Below the pieces are notes generated by a model that saw only the letters and a list, made by a program, of their open reading frames with translations, made no database searches and was not told the DNA's origin. Positions 1-6,999 of a stretch of 8,854 nucleotides of DNA are shown here, one piece after another (positions within the stretch are counted from its first letter, which is position 1; each line of letters opens with the position of its first letter). This DNA is from CAYJAD01 sp964371225 (GTDB lineage Bacteria; Desulfobacterota; Desulfovibrionia; Desulfovibrionales; Desulfovibrionaceae): contig CAYJNA010000097.1 of the NCBI GenBank assembly GCA_964371225.1, positions 1 to 8,854 of the forward strand, read 5' to 3'. Position numbers and translations under genes: made by a program.

Positions 1-995
1 CCGCCAAAACGCGCATCGGCCATGACTGCCGCAGGGGTAGTACAACCGTAGCACTTGCCTTGGGCAAAGTCTTGCATGGTAAACTTATGCTCTTTGCCAT
101 CAGCCACAATGCTCACAGCATCAGCAGTGGTGCTTACGCTGTCAATATTGTTGTAGCGACCAAGGGCTTCGTCCACACGTTGCATATCAAGGGTGCCTTC
201 GCAAGGCATGGCAAATACATGAACATCATCTTTGTTGATGAGGTTTTCTTGTAAAAGCTCTACGATGGAACGTGAGTCACAGCCCTTCACAACGATACCT
301 ACTTTTTTGCCCTTCCAAGAAGGAAGGTAGGTGGCAAGGTTGTGTACGTTGAAAGCACCCCAAGTGAGGGCGTCCACATCGGCTTCTTCATACATGAAGT
401 GCGGCGCAGCGTGGGCAGCATCGTGGCCTTGTTTCCAACCAATAACGGTATCAAGTTCACCAAGCTTAGCTTTAATGGCTGTTTTTAGTTCTTCTAAAGC
501 ACCGTTACCAGCAACGCCTGTACCCAAGGGGCGCAAGGGTTGCATGGCAGTTTCAGCTACTTTTAAGAGAGCTTCGGCATTTTCAATGCGCGGAGCAGGT
601 CCAAGCTTGTGTACTTGTTCTGTAAACTTGGTAACAACCAATTGCCACTTAGCACCTTCAGAAGCAGAAACCCAAGTGTACTCAAAACGGCCTGGATCAA
701 TGCCGAGAATGGGCAAGAAATGCTTAAGCATTTCAAGGCGGCGACGGGCGTAGAAGTTACCTGTGCTATAGTGACAGTCACGAGGGTGACAGCCGGAAAC
801 AAGCACACCGTCAGCGCCGTCAATGAGCGCGCGCATGACGAAGAGCGGATCCACACGACCGGAACAAGGGAGGCGAATAATCCGCAAGTCTGTAGGTTGC
901 GTAGCACGAGCTACGCCGGCGGTATCAGCACCACCGTAAGAGCACCAGTTACAGAGAAAGCCGACAATTCTCAGCTCATTATTTACTTGCGACAT
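1..995 (-). CDS. mvhD: MvhD/FlpD-type electron-transfer subunit fused to an FrhB/FdhB-like domain, 3' end missing
   Basis: The frame is open from ATG at 995 to the window edge, giving 331 codons with no stop. Residues 1 to about 135 look like the MvhD/FlpD [2Fe-2S] protein that passes electrons to HdrA: FLCNWCSYGGAD (C15, C18), LPCSGRVDP (C44) and GCHPRDCHY (C69, C74). A low-complexity linker follows at about 136-200. From about 210 a second domain begins with VKGCDSRSIVELL (C239), MPCEGTLD (C265) and CYGCTTP (C315, C318), which resembles the cysteine-bearing part of FrhB/FdhB-family proteins. Stand-alone MvhD is about 140 residues, so this is a fusion. A GGAGG at 1006-1010 (minus) supports the start. 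The gene overlaps the end of hdrA by 13 bases and so belongs to its operon. The MvhD assignment is strong; the C-terminal assignment is by motif memory only. Its electron donor is not visible. Confidence 0.85.
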   Translation of the reverse strand, partial: MSQVNNELRIVGFLCNWCSYGGADTAGVARATQPTDLRIIRLPCSGRVDPLFVMRALIDGADGVLVSGCHPRDCHYSTGNFYARRRLEMLKHFLPILGIDPGRFEYTWVSASEGAKWQLVVTKFTEQVHKLGPAPRIENAEALLKVAETAMQPLRPLGTGVAGNGALEELKTAIKAKLGELDTVIGWKQGHDAAHAAPHFMYEEADVDALTWGAFNVHNLATYLPSWKGKKVGIVVKGCDSRSIVELLQENLINKDDVHVFAMPCEGTLDMQRVDEALGRYNNIDSVSTTADAVSIVADGKEHKFTMQDFAQGKCYGCTTPAAVMADARFG

Positions 996-2941
996 AGCGC
1001 ATGCACCTCCGCCAGAATTTGATTATCTGTCGCGTGTGAAAGCTGAATGGCGCCTTGTGGACAGGTGGCAGTACAAAGACCGCAGCCCTGACACACAGTG
1101 GCAAGCACTTCAACTTTAGCTTCACCGCGAATACTTGCTTCACGAATGGCCCCGAAAGGACAAACGCGTACACATTTACCACAACCTACGCAGCGTTGCA
1201 CTTGTACGCTGGCAATTTGTGGGTCGTTTTCGAGCATATCTTTAGCAAACAAGGCCAATACTTTGGCTGCTGCTGCAGAACCTTGTGCCACAGATGCGGG
1301 AATGTCCTTGGGGCCTTGACAGGCACCGGCAAGGTATACACCGGCAGTGTTGGTTTCCACAGGCTTAAGCTTTGGATGGCTTTCCATGAAGAAGCCAAAC
1401 TTGTCGTAAGAAATACGCATCATTTCAGCAAGGTGTGGAGCACCGTGTGAGGCTTCAATACCTACGGCTAATACCACAAGATCTGCTAAAATTTCCACTT
1501 GTTCGCCAAGGAGAGTGTCCGCACCGCAAACAACGAGCTGGCCTTTACCGTTGGGGTAAATGGAGGACACACGGCCGCGAATATAATTGGCGCCGTATTG
1601 CTCTGTGGTTCTACGGGTAAACTCATCATACATCTTACCTGGGGAACGAATGTCCATGTAGAAGATGTGAGATTGAGAATCAGGGATGTGATCCTTGGTT
1701 AAAATAGCTTGTTTTGCTGTATACATGCAGCAGAAACCGGAGCAGTAAGGTCTGTCGATGGACTTATCACGAGAGCCTACACATTGGATAAAGACCACGC
1801 TCTTGGGCTCTTTACCGTCGGAGGGGCGTTGAATATGACCATGTGTGGGGCCTGAGGCGTTCATCATGCGCTCATATTGTAAGCTGGTGATAACGTCTGG
1901 GTAGCGACCTGCACCGTATTGTTCATATACTGTCCAGTCCATGAGCTCATAACCGGTGGCAGCTACTACGCAACCCACTTCTTCGGTGACCACTTCGTCT
2001 TCTTGCACGTAATTAATGGCGCCGGTGGGACATTTTTTGGCACAAACGCCGCATTTGCCCTTAAGGATTTTGAAGCACTTTTCGCCATCAATAACAGCTT
2101 TTTTAGGAATAGCTTGCGGGAATGCGATGGTAATAGCACCGGCTAAACCTACGCCTTCATTGAAGCTATCTTCGGTTTTTACAGGGCACTTTTCAAGACA
2201 AGCGCCGCAACCTGTACATTTTTCCCAATCCACATAGGCCGCTTTTTTACGGATGCGTACAGAGAAGTTACCCACGTAACCGGAAATTTCTTCCACTTCG
2301 GAGTATGCGTACAAGGTAATTTTGGAGTGTTGTGCCACGTCCACCATCTTAGGACCAAGAATACAGGCGGAACAGTCAACGGTAGGGAAGGTTTTGTCAA
2401 TTTTGGCCATTTTACCACCGATGGTGGCTTCACGTTCGACCATAACAACTTCTGTGCCACCGTCGGCACAGTCAAGGGCTGCCTGAATACCGGCCACACC
2501 ACCACCTATAACAAGAACACGCTTGTTAATGGCAAAGGACTGAGCGGTAAGTGGGGTATTGCGACGCAATTTTTCCACAGCCATGCGCACAAGTTCTTGA
2601 GCTTTATTGGTATTGGCATTCATGTCTTTACCAATCCAAGAAACGTGCTCACGCAAGTTAGCCATTTCAAACATATAGCGGTTCATGCCGGCGCGTTCCA
2701 CCGTGCGGCGGAAGGTAGGCTCGTGCATGCGTGGTGAACAGGAACCCACAACTACGCCATCAAGCTTGTATTCGGCAATGGCATCTTCAATGGCTTTTTG
2801 GCCGGGCTCTGCGCAGGCATACATGATGTCCACAGCGTGAACAACATCGGGGAAAGCGCGTGCAGCTTCGGCCACTTCGCTACATTTCACCGTACCGGCA
2901 ATGTTACTGCCGCAGTGACAGATAAATACGCCTATTCTCAT
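983..2941 (-). CDS. hdrA: Heterodisulfide reductase subunit A (HdrA), FAD iron-sulfur protein
   Basis: This 652-residue protein is the normal length for a full HdrA. The N-terminal domain has CHCGSNI (C8, C10) and SCSPRMHEPTFRR (C68). A Rossmann FAD site lies at 144-162 (GGGVAGIQAA), followed by IGGKMAKIDKTFPT and CSACILGPKMV. Four ferredoxin-type sites are visible: C242/245/248/252, C289/297/300/304, C584/587/590/594 and C617/620/623/627. The HdrA signature CVGSRDK...YCSGFCCMYTAKQA is at 387-410, with cysteine where some homologues carry selenocysteine. In characterised methanogen complexes HdrA is the bifurcating flavoprotein, taking electron pairs through MvhD and splitting them between ferredoxin and HdrBC. 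The same cytoplasmic role is inferred here. The start overlaps the hdrB stop (ATGA), with GAGGTGA just upstream. Nothing looks broken or truncated. Confidence 0.95.
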   Translation of the reverse strand: MRIGVFICHCGSNIAGTVKCSEVAEAARAFPDVVHAVDIMYACAEPGQKAIEDAIAEYKLDGVVVGSCSPRMHEPTFRRTVERAGMNRYMFEMANLREHVSWIGKDMNANTNKAQELVRMAVEKLRRNTPLTAQSFAINKRVLVIGGGVAGIQAALDCADGGTEVVMVEREATIGGKMAKIDKTFPTVDCSACILGPKMVDVAQHSKITLYAYSEVEEISGYVGNFSVRIRKKAAYVDWEKCTGCGACLEKCPVKTEDSFNEGVGLAGAITIAFPQAIPKKAVIDGEKCFKILKGKCGVCAKKCPTGAINYVQEDEVVTEEVGCVVAATGYELMDWTVYEQYGAGRYPDVITSLQYERMMNASGPTHGHIQRPSDGKEPKSVVFIQCVGSRDKSIDRPYCSGFCCMYTAKQAILTKDHIPDSQSHIFYMDIRSPGKMYDEFTRRTTEQYGANYIRGRVSSIYPNGKGQLVVCGADTLLGEQVEILADLVVLAVGIEASHGAPHLAEMMRISYDKFGFFMESHPKLKPVETNTAGVYLAGACQGPKDIPASVAQGSAAAAKVLALFAKDMLENDPQIASVQVQRCVGCGKCVRVCPFGAIREASIRGEAKVEVLATVCQGCGLCTATCPQGAIQLSHATDNQILAEVHALCRK

Positions 2942-3825
2942 GATTTCACCTCAGCACTAGCTGATAATTTTTCTAAGAGGGCGGCAGGACTTACACACAA
3001 TTTGTCAAAGCCTAAGTCTTCTGGCTTGTGGCCAAAAGCAAGACCCATCACTTGGGTGAAGTACAGCACAGGAATATCAAACTTGGCGTCCATGGCTTTG
3101 GCGGCTTGGCCTTGGCGCAAGTCAAGGTTCATTTGGCACAAGGGGCAAGCTACCACAATGGCGTCTGCTTGCATGTTTTGTGCTACTTGCAGAATTTTTC
3201 CGGAAAGTTTGGCTGTCATTTGACGCTCTGGAATACCATAAGCGGCGCCACAACAGTTTGTCTTTAAGGGAAAGTCAATAACGTCAGCACCGCAAGCTTT
3301 GAGGATGTTTTCCATAAGCTGTGGGTTTTCTGGGCTTTCGAAATTCATAATTTCTGCAGGACGGCTCATAAGACAGCCGTAGTAGGGCGCAAGGCGAATG
3401 CCGCTAAATTTTTTAGCAGCGCGCTTGGCAATGGCTTCTATGCCAAAAGTGGCCACAAGGTTCTGCATAACAGAAGTTGCTTCGGGAAGCTTTTCTGCCA
3501 CAGGTGCGTCTAAAAGACCATTCACACTTTCGCGAAAGTTTGTGTCTTCCATACGGTGCGCAGCATGGCGTAAGTTGGAAAGACACGAAGGACAGCCCGT
3601 GACCACTTGTTCAGCACCGGCACTGTGCGCAATGTCAAGGTTGCGTGCGCAAAGAGCGGCGGAAAGTTCTGTGCTTACAGCGTGTGCGGGGGTAGAGCCG
3701 CAGCAGTTCCAATCTTCAAGGTCCACAAGAGACAGACCAAGATCATAACACACGGCACGTGTGGACTTTTCATAGTCTGCAGAGGTACCTACGGCCGAGC
3801 ACCCTGGGTAGTAGGCAATTTTCAT
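2938..3825 (-). CDS. hdrB: Heterodisulfide reductase subunit B (HdrB), two CCG domains
   Basis: This 295-residue protein has the usual HdrB length. It has two cysteine-rich CCG domains, both complete: YYPGC (C9), NCCG (C41, C42) and GCPSC (C78, C81), then YYGC (C151), NCCGAAYG (C191, C192) and ACPLCQMNLD (C227, C230). In methanogen HdrB these cysteines hold two non-cubane [4Fe-4S] clusters that cleave the CoM-S-S-CoB disulfide. Bacteria without those cofactors must use another substrate; DsrC-type disulfides or trisulfides have been proposed for sulfate reducers, and that is inference here. The start ATG overlaps the hdrC stop by 4 bases and has GGAGGG nine bases upstream. The stop overlaps hdrA in the same way. 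The protein is soluble, with no membrane segment. Confidence 0.95.
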   Translation of the reverse strand: MKIAYYPGCSAVGTSADYEKSTRAVCYDLGLSLVDLEDWNCCGSTPAHAVSTELSAALCARNLDIAHSAGAEQVVTGCPSCLSNLRHAAHRMEDTNFRESVNGLLDAPVAEKLPEATSVMQNLVATFGIEAIAKRAAKKFSGIRLAPYYGCLMSRPAEIMNFESPENPQLMENILKACGADVIDFPLKTNCCGAAYGIPERQMTAKLSGKILQVAQNMQADAIVVACPLCQMNLDLRQGQAAKAMDAKFDIPVLYFTQVMGLAFGHKPEDLGFDKLCVSPAALLEKLSASAEVKS

Positions 3826-4391
3826 GCTTTTTTGCCCTCCTCACGGCAGCGTTGTTCATAGCGTTTGAGAATACGGCTTACAGATTCTGCGCCTTTGATG
3901 CCGTGTGGCTTAAAGGGCAGTTTGCTTTTGCGAAGGGCGGTGGGGGCTAAGTCCACATCGGTCCACATACGGCCGGAGCGCATCATATAGAGAGCCATAA
4001 CACCCATTTCGTAGGTGCGGCCACAAAAGCGCACTGTATCTAAGAAAGATTGCCAAAAAGCGTTTACCTTGGGCACAGCGAAAGTGCCTTCATGGCGTGC
4101 TTTATGACGAAGATGTTCCATGATGGCGGCGATGTCGATGTTGTTAGGACATCGTTGCGAACAGGTAGAACAGGAAAGACACATGGCAATGGATTTGGAC
4201 TTGAGCACACGGTCAAGGTTGCCCAATTGCAAGTGACGTAAAATTTGATGCGGCTGCATATCGTAGACAAATGACGCCGGACAGCCCGCCGTACAGTTGC
4301 CACATTGGTAACATGTTGCTACCTTTTGCCCGCATTCTTCCTCCAACTCGGCAATTTCCTTGCCAAAGTCTACTTGGTGAAGTTTCTGCAT
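3822..4391 (-). CDS. hdrC: Heterodisulfide reductase subunit C (HdrC), two [4Fe-4S] clusters
   Basis: This 189-residue iron-sulfur protein has two ferredoxin-type motifs, CYQCGNCTAGCP (C27, C30, C33, C37) and CLSCSTCSQRCP (C71, C74, C77, C81). The following NNIDIAAIMEHLR is also typical of HdrC. It should relay electrons between HdrA and the catalytic HdrB. There is no membrane anchor, so this is the soluble HdrC type rather than an HdrE/DsrM-linked one. The region after residue 100 is basic and carries no further cysteine motif. It is the first gene of the operon. Its ATG follows GAGGTAAG by about 7 bases. Upstream lie 204 non-coding bases that must hold the operon promoter unless transcription reads through from the radical SAM gene. 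Confidence 0.93.
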   Translation of the reverse strand: MQKLHQVDFGKEIAELEEECGQKVATCYQCGNCTAGCPASFVYDMQPHQILRHLQLGNLDRVLKSKSIAMCLSCSTCSQRCPNNIDIAAIMEHLRHKARHEGTFAVPKVNAFWQSFLDTVRFCGRTYEMGVMALYMMRSGRMWTDVDLAPTALRKSKLPFKPHGIKGAESVSRILKRYEQRCREEGKKA

Positions 4392-4595
4392 TATACTTAC
4401 CTCATTATTTGCCCTTAATTACACAAAAAGCATATATGTACTTTTGCCACGTTGTACATAGCAAAAGCAAAATATTTCACAAGTTTTATTGATGATGTGC
4501 TAGCTCTTCAAAATATAGGCACGCAAATGTATACATGAACGTCTGAAAAAAGCAAGTAGTTTAGAAGTAAAAAAAAGTGTGGCAAATGTGCAACT
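4392..4595 (-). promoter_or_regulatory. Upstream region of the hdrC operon, with candidate promoter and operators
   Basis: This is an AT-rich, gene-free stretch between the radical SAM stop and hdrC. On the minus strand a weak sigma70-like pair can be proposed: TTGTGA (4477-4482) and TATGTA (4455-4460), 16 bases apart. Two symmetric elements sit nearby: a 7-base inverted repeat with a 12-base spacer (4435-4460), and the perfect palindrome ATGTATACAT (4527-4536). No convincing terminator hairpin follows the radical SAM gene, only T-rich runs, so some read-through into hdrC is possible. The promoter call rests on weak matches. Confidence 0.35.
4435..4460. repeat. Inverted repeat TATGTAC-N12-GTACATA upstream of hdrC
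   Basis: The two 7-base arms, 4435-4441 and 4454-4460, are exactly complementary and lie 44-69 bases before the hdrC start. The arms overlap the proposed -10 element, a suitable place for a repressor. There is no T-tract on the minus strand after it that would make it a terminator. The function is inferred only from symmetry and position. Confidence 0.4.
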
Positions 4596-5666
4596 TTAAA
4601 GAAATAATATAATGTCGTAAACATTATGCCAACGCACATTGGCTTTATCTAAACCCAGCTGAAACCACTGAGGCGCAAGGCTATGTTCATGCCCCCAAAA
4701 ATACCCTTGGCAAGCTTTGGGAAAGATGGCTTGGCTAAGAGTGGGACGTGTGTTTAAGGCATCGTGCTGGCTAAGGCTTTGCAATTGCGCGGCAATGTAA
4801 GAATAAAGGGCATAGCCTTGTACTAAATTTCCCAAGGCAGCGTGACGCGGGCCGGCTAAAAGGTGTCTTTCGAGACTGGCCTCTGGGGCAAGTCCCATGC
4901 GAATGACCGGCACCTCAGCTAAATGTGCTTGGAGCCAGCCCACACTGAGGCTTTCTATGGTTTGTTCTAAAGTCCAAGGAATGTAATGCCCTTGGCGCCA
5001 CATATCTTCCAGTTCCGTACCGGCTATAACCTGACAAGGGTACATGCGTAAAAAATCAGCACCATGATTTAGAGCTAATTGTGTATCGTGTAAAAAAGAC
5101 TCAGGTGTCAGACCGGGCATGCCCGGCATAAGTTGTACACCCAGTGAAAAACCTCGTGCTTTTATGGTGGTACATGCTTCCAAGGCGGTGCATCCATTAT
5201 AATGTCGTTGGGCTTGAAGTAAGGCTGGGTCATGGAAACTTTGTATGCCAAGTTCCACGGTGTGAAAGCCTGTTTGTTGTAAAGCATCAAGCCTTGCCGG
5301 GTTTAGGGCATCGGGGCGTGTGGAACAGCGTGCTCCTAATGCGTGGCCAAGCTGCTGTTGGTGCAGTGTAAAATTAAGACAAGCTGTAAAATCTGCCTCG
5401 GGCAATGCGGTAAAGGTTCCCCCATAAAAAGCCAATTCCATGGGTGCCTTTCCTTGCTTTTGACGCTGGGCAAGATGATGTGCCGCTTCTGTCAAAACGC
5501 TTTGTGTGGTGGGGCTGTCCAAACACATGCCACGCCCACTTTGTAAGTGTTGCGCACAGAAGATACAACGCTGCGCACAACCGGCAAAAGGTATGAATAT
5601 AGGGTAGATGGCATGCTTTGTGGCCTTTTTTTGCGGCCAAGGGAGTGTGTATGGTGAGATGTGCAT
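4596..5666 (-). CDS. Radical SAM protein, bacterial ELP3-like family without acetyltransferase domain
   Basis: This 356-residue protein has the radical SAM cluster motif CAQRCIFC (C30, C34, C37) after a YPIFIPFAGC stretch. It is followed by YGGTFTALP (81-89), STRPDAL (115-121), VELGIQSF (137-144), QLMPGMPG (178-185) and RMYPCQVIAGTEL (207-219). A GPRHAALGNLV segment near 272 is also typical. This order matches the ELP3-like radical SAM group (COG1243 type). The protein is too short for the acetyltransferase domain of true ELP3. The reaction of the short bacterial members is not known to me. An in-frame TAA sits three codons upstream of the ATG, so the start cannot lie earlier. The ribosome binding site is weak (AAGCAG). 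It stands alone, transcribed in the same direction as hdrC but 204 bases away. Confidence 0.85.
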   Translation of the reverse strand: MHISPYTLPWPQKKATKHAIYPIFIPFAGCAQRCIFCAQHLQSGRGMCLDSPTTQSVLTEAAHHLAQRQKQGKAPMELAFYGGTFTALPEADFTACLNFTLHQQQLGHALGARCSTRPDALNPARLDALQQTGFHTVELGIQSFHDPALLQAQRHYNGCTALEACTTIKARGFSLGVQLMPGMPGLTPESFLHDTQLALNHGADFLRMYPCQVIAGTELEDMWRQGHYIPWTLEQTIESLSVGWLQAHLAEVPVIRMGLAPEASLERHLLAGPRHAALGNLVQGYALYSYIAAQLQSLSQHDALNTRPTLSQAIFPKACQGYFWGHEHSLAPQWFQLGLDKANVRWHNVYDIILFL

Positions 5667-6036
5667 AGCTGCTTAGTATATAAAGAAATTAATGTAAATC
5701 GTTGAATAAATATGTTTTTTTATTTTTTTATTTGAAAAAAATACCTGTAAAGCGCAAAAAAACCTTGCATACAAGGGGGATGCAGAGTATAGGGCAGAGA
5801 AGAGATTGCTTTTTCTTTATACACTCTCATTAAGTGACATGCCATATGCCTCAAGGGCAGTACATGCATGACAAAGAGGAAAAAAGCAAGTGGCCTATGG
5901 CTCCTTTTAGGGATGTGTAGGTGAGTACTTAGTTTACAAAAAAGTGAAAAAACGCTAAAAGTACTTTCAGGCCTTGGCCTTACAGTATAGATTAAGCAAC
6001 AATGCTTGGATGAAGCATATTTATTTGGAGGATAGT
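5667..6036. other. 370-base AT-rich divergent intergenic region
   Basis: No convincing gene lies between the radical SAM gene (minus) and the IHF-like gene (plus), so both promoters should be here. The stretch 5712-5751 is almost pure A/T with phased runs of T and A, consistent with bent DNA or an UP-like element. CCTTG-CATA-CAAGG (5763-5776) can form a small hairpin. A TATACT sequence on the minus strand just before the radical SAM start could be a -10 box, but would leave a very short leader. The overlapping minus-strand frame 5720-6055 has an implausible composition and is not called. Confidence 0.6.
5969..5992 (+). promoter_or_regulatory. Candidate promoter and operator of the IHF-alpha-like gene
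   Basis: A TATAGAT (5986-5992) resembles a -10 box about 45 bases before the start codon. Immediately upstream is the inverted repeat AGGCC-TT-GGCCT (5969-5980), lying in the spacer where a regulator could block RNA polymerase. No good -35 hexamer is present at the right spacing, so an activator or a different sigma factor might be involved. The call is tentative. Confidence 0.3.
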
Positions 6037-6327
6037 ATGGGGAAGACATTGACAAAGGCTGAAATTGTAGAAGCCATTTATGAAAAGAGTGATAAAAATC
6101 GCGCTGACGTAAAAGTTGTTGTGGAAAAACTTTTAGACATCATGAAGCGCGCCATCAAAAAAGATGATGCATTGCTCATCAGCGGCTTTGGTAAATTTGA
6201 AGCCTATGACAAAAACGCACGTAAAGGGCGTAATCCTCAAACTGACGAAACCATCACTCTTGCTCCACGCAAAGTTGTGGTTTTCCGCCTTTCTCGTAAA
6301 TTCCGTATGGAACTTAACGGAAGCTAG
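6037..6327 (+). CDS. ihfA: IHF-alpha/HU family DNA-bending protein
   Basis: This 96-residue protein has the HU/IHF fold signature over its full length: an N-terminal LTKAEIVEAIYEKS helix, the core ISGFGKFEAYDKNAR, then the DNA-intercalating arm GRNPQT and the strand RKVVVFRLSRKF. The RKVVVFR stretch is closer to IHF-alpha (RRVVTFR in E. coli) than to HU or IHF-beta, from memory. IHF bends DNA at specific sites as a heterodimer and assists recombination and sigma54 promoters. The partner subunit is not in the window. The frame extends upstream to an ATG at 5974, but the ATG at 6037 is chosen because GGAGG (6027-6031) precedes it by five bases and because homologues begin there. It is transcribed alone and ends at a strong terminator. 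Confidence 0.88.
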   Translation: MGKTLTKAEIVEAIYEKSDKNRADVKVVVEKLLDIMKRAIKKDDALLISGFGKFEAYDKNARKGRNPQTDETITLAPRKVVVFRLSRKFRMELNGS

Positions 6328-6344
6328 GATTGTTGAGAAATTTT

Positions 6345-6379
6345 AAAAGCCCGTGTCCTTAAAGGTACGGGCTTTTTTT
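6345..6379 (+). terminator. Rho-independent terminator after the IHF-like gene
   Basis: The stem AAAGCCCGT / ACGGGCTTT (6346-6354 and 6367-6375) pairs perfectly. The loop can pair a little further, and a T run continues to 6379. It starts 18 bases after the stop codon and isolates this gene from the membrane protein gene. Confidence 0.92.
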
Positions 6380-6494
6380 GTTTTTGCAACAATGCGTACT
6401 GGAAAATATGTAAAAATACTGTTAGTGCCATTGCCAGCTAAATGTGTCAGAGGTTTTCATACGCGATATTTTTTAAATTTTTAAGGAGAAAAGT

Positions 6495-6947
6495 ATGTCA
6501 CAATCATTAGGTGGTAGAACTCTATTAACGAGCAATGGAATGTTACTTTTTTATTATGCCGCAGGACTGCTTTCTTTTGTACTGGGTTTTTCCGCGCTTA
6601 TAGCTTTGGTGGGAGCTATTATTTCCGGCATGGTAGCGAAAAAAGAAGGAGCCACAGCTGTGTATGCCCATTGCAAATGGATTTCACGTACAGTGTGGAT
6701 AAATATTCTTTTTGCCATAGGAATTATTTTAGGTGGTCTGTACCTTATAGGTTTTGATCTGGCACTTGTAGAAGCTGTTGAAGCAGCAAAAGATTGGGAA
6801 GCCATCATGGCTATCCCCAATATTAATGCGCTTTTTATGCACATTATGATTATGATTGCATTACTCATCTTGTTTTCTCTTTGGTATATTTATAGAATGG
6901 TGCGTGGTGCGTATAAGCTCATACAAGGGCGCGCTCCTAAAGGATAA
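6495..6947 (+). CDS. Small inner-membrane protein with three predicted helices (DUF4870/COG3671-like)
   Basis: This 150-residue hydrophobic protein has three likely transmembrane segments at about 16-45, 66-88 and 112-135. Between the first two is AHCKWISRTVWI (58-69), and after the third is a basic YRMVRGAYKLIQG tail. Both stretches resemble the H..WQIRTFW and R...G...L patterns I associate with the DUF4870/COG3671 group of small membrane proteins, whose function is unknown to me. A short acidic loop (90-102) separates helices two and three. The ATG at 6495 has a good AAGGAG (6483-6488). It is a single-gene unit between two terminators, and its neighbours give no functional hint. Confidence 0.8.
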   Translation: MSQSLGGRTLLTSNGMLLFYYAAGLLSFVLGFSALIALVGAIISGMVAKKEGATAVYAHCKWISRTVWINILFAIGIILGGLYLIGFDLALVEAVEAAKDWEAIMAIPNINALFMHIMIMIALLILFSLWYIYRMVRGAYKLIQGRAPKG

Positions 6948-6969
6948 TTCTAGCATAAGCATGTATTGT

Positions 6970-6999
6970 GAAGCTCGTATTTTTACGGGCTTTTTTTTT
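6970..6999 (+). terminator. Rho-independent terminator after the membrane protein gene
   Basis: The stem AAGCTCGTA / TACGGGCTT (6971-6979 and 6984-6992) has one T-G wobble pair and a four-base loop of T. A nine-T run follows (6991-6999). It lies 23 bases after the stop codon. Confidence 0.92.

Noticed and set aside
331..1450. Several open plus-strand frames (331-753, 609-1022, 1055-1450)
   Set aside because: They lie antisense to mvhD and hdrA, show no family motifs and have compositions typical of shadow frames.
1919..3223. Plus-strand frames opposite hdrA and hdrB, such as 2327-2737 and 2798-3223
   Set aside because: They are antisense to strongly recognised genes and read as mirror images of cysteine-rich coding sequence.
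5864..5924. Two overlapping 18-codon plus-strand ORFs (ATG at 5864 and at 5868), possible leader peptides
   Set aside because: One reads basic then hydrophobic, but no attenuator hairpin follows and nothing decides between the frames.
5720..6055. 111-codon minus-strand frame in the intergenic region
   Set aside because: It is rich in His, Pro, Cys and Ser, has no good ribosome binding site, and overlaps the start of the IHF-like gene on the opposite strand.
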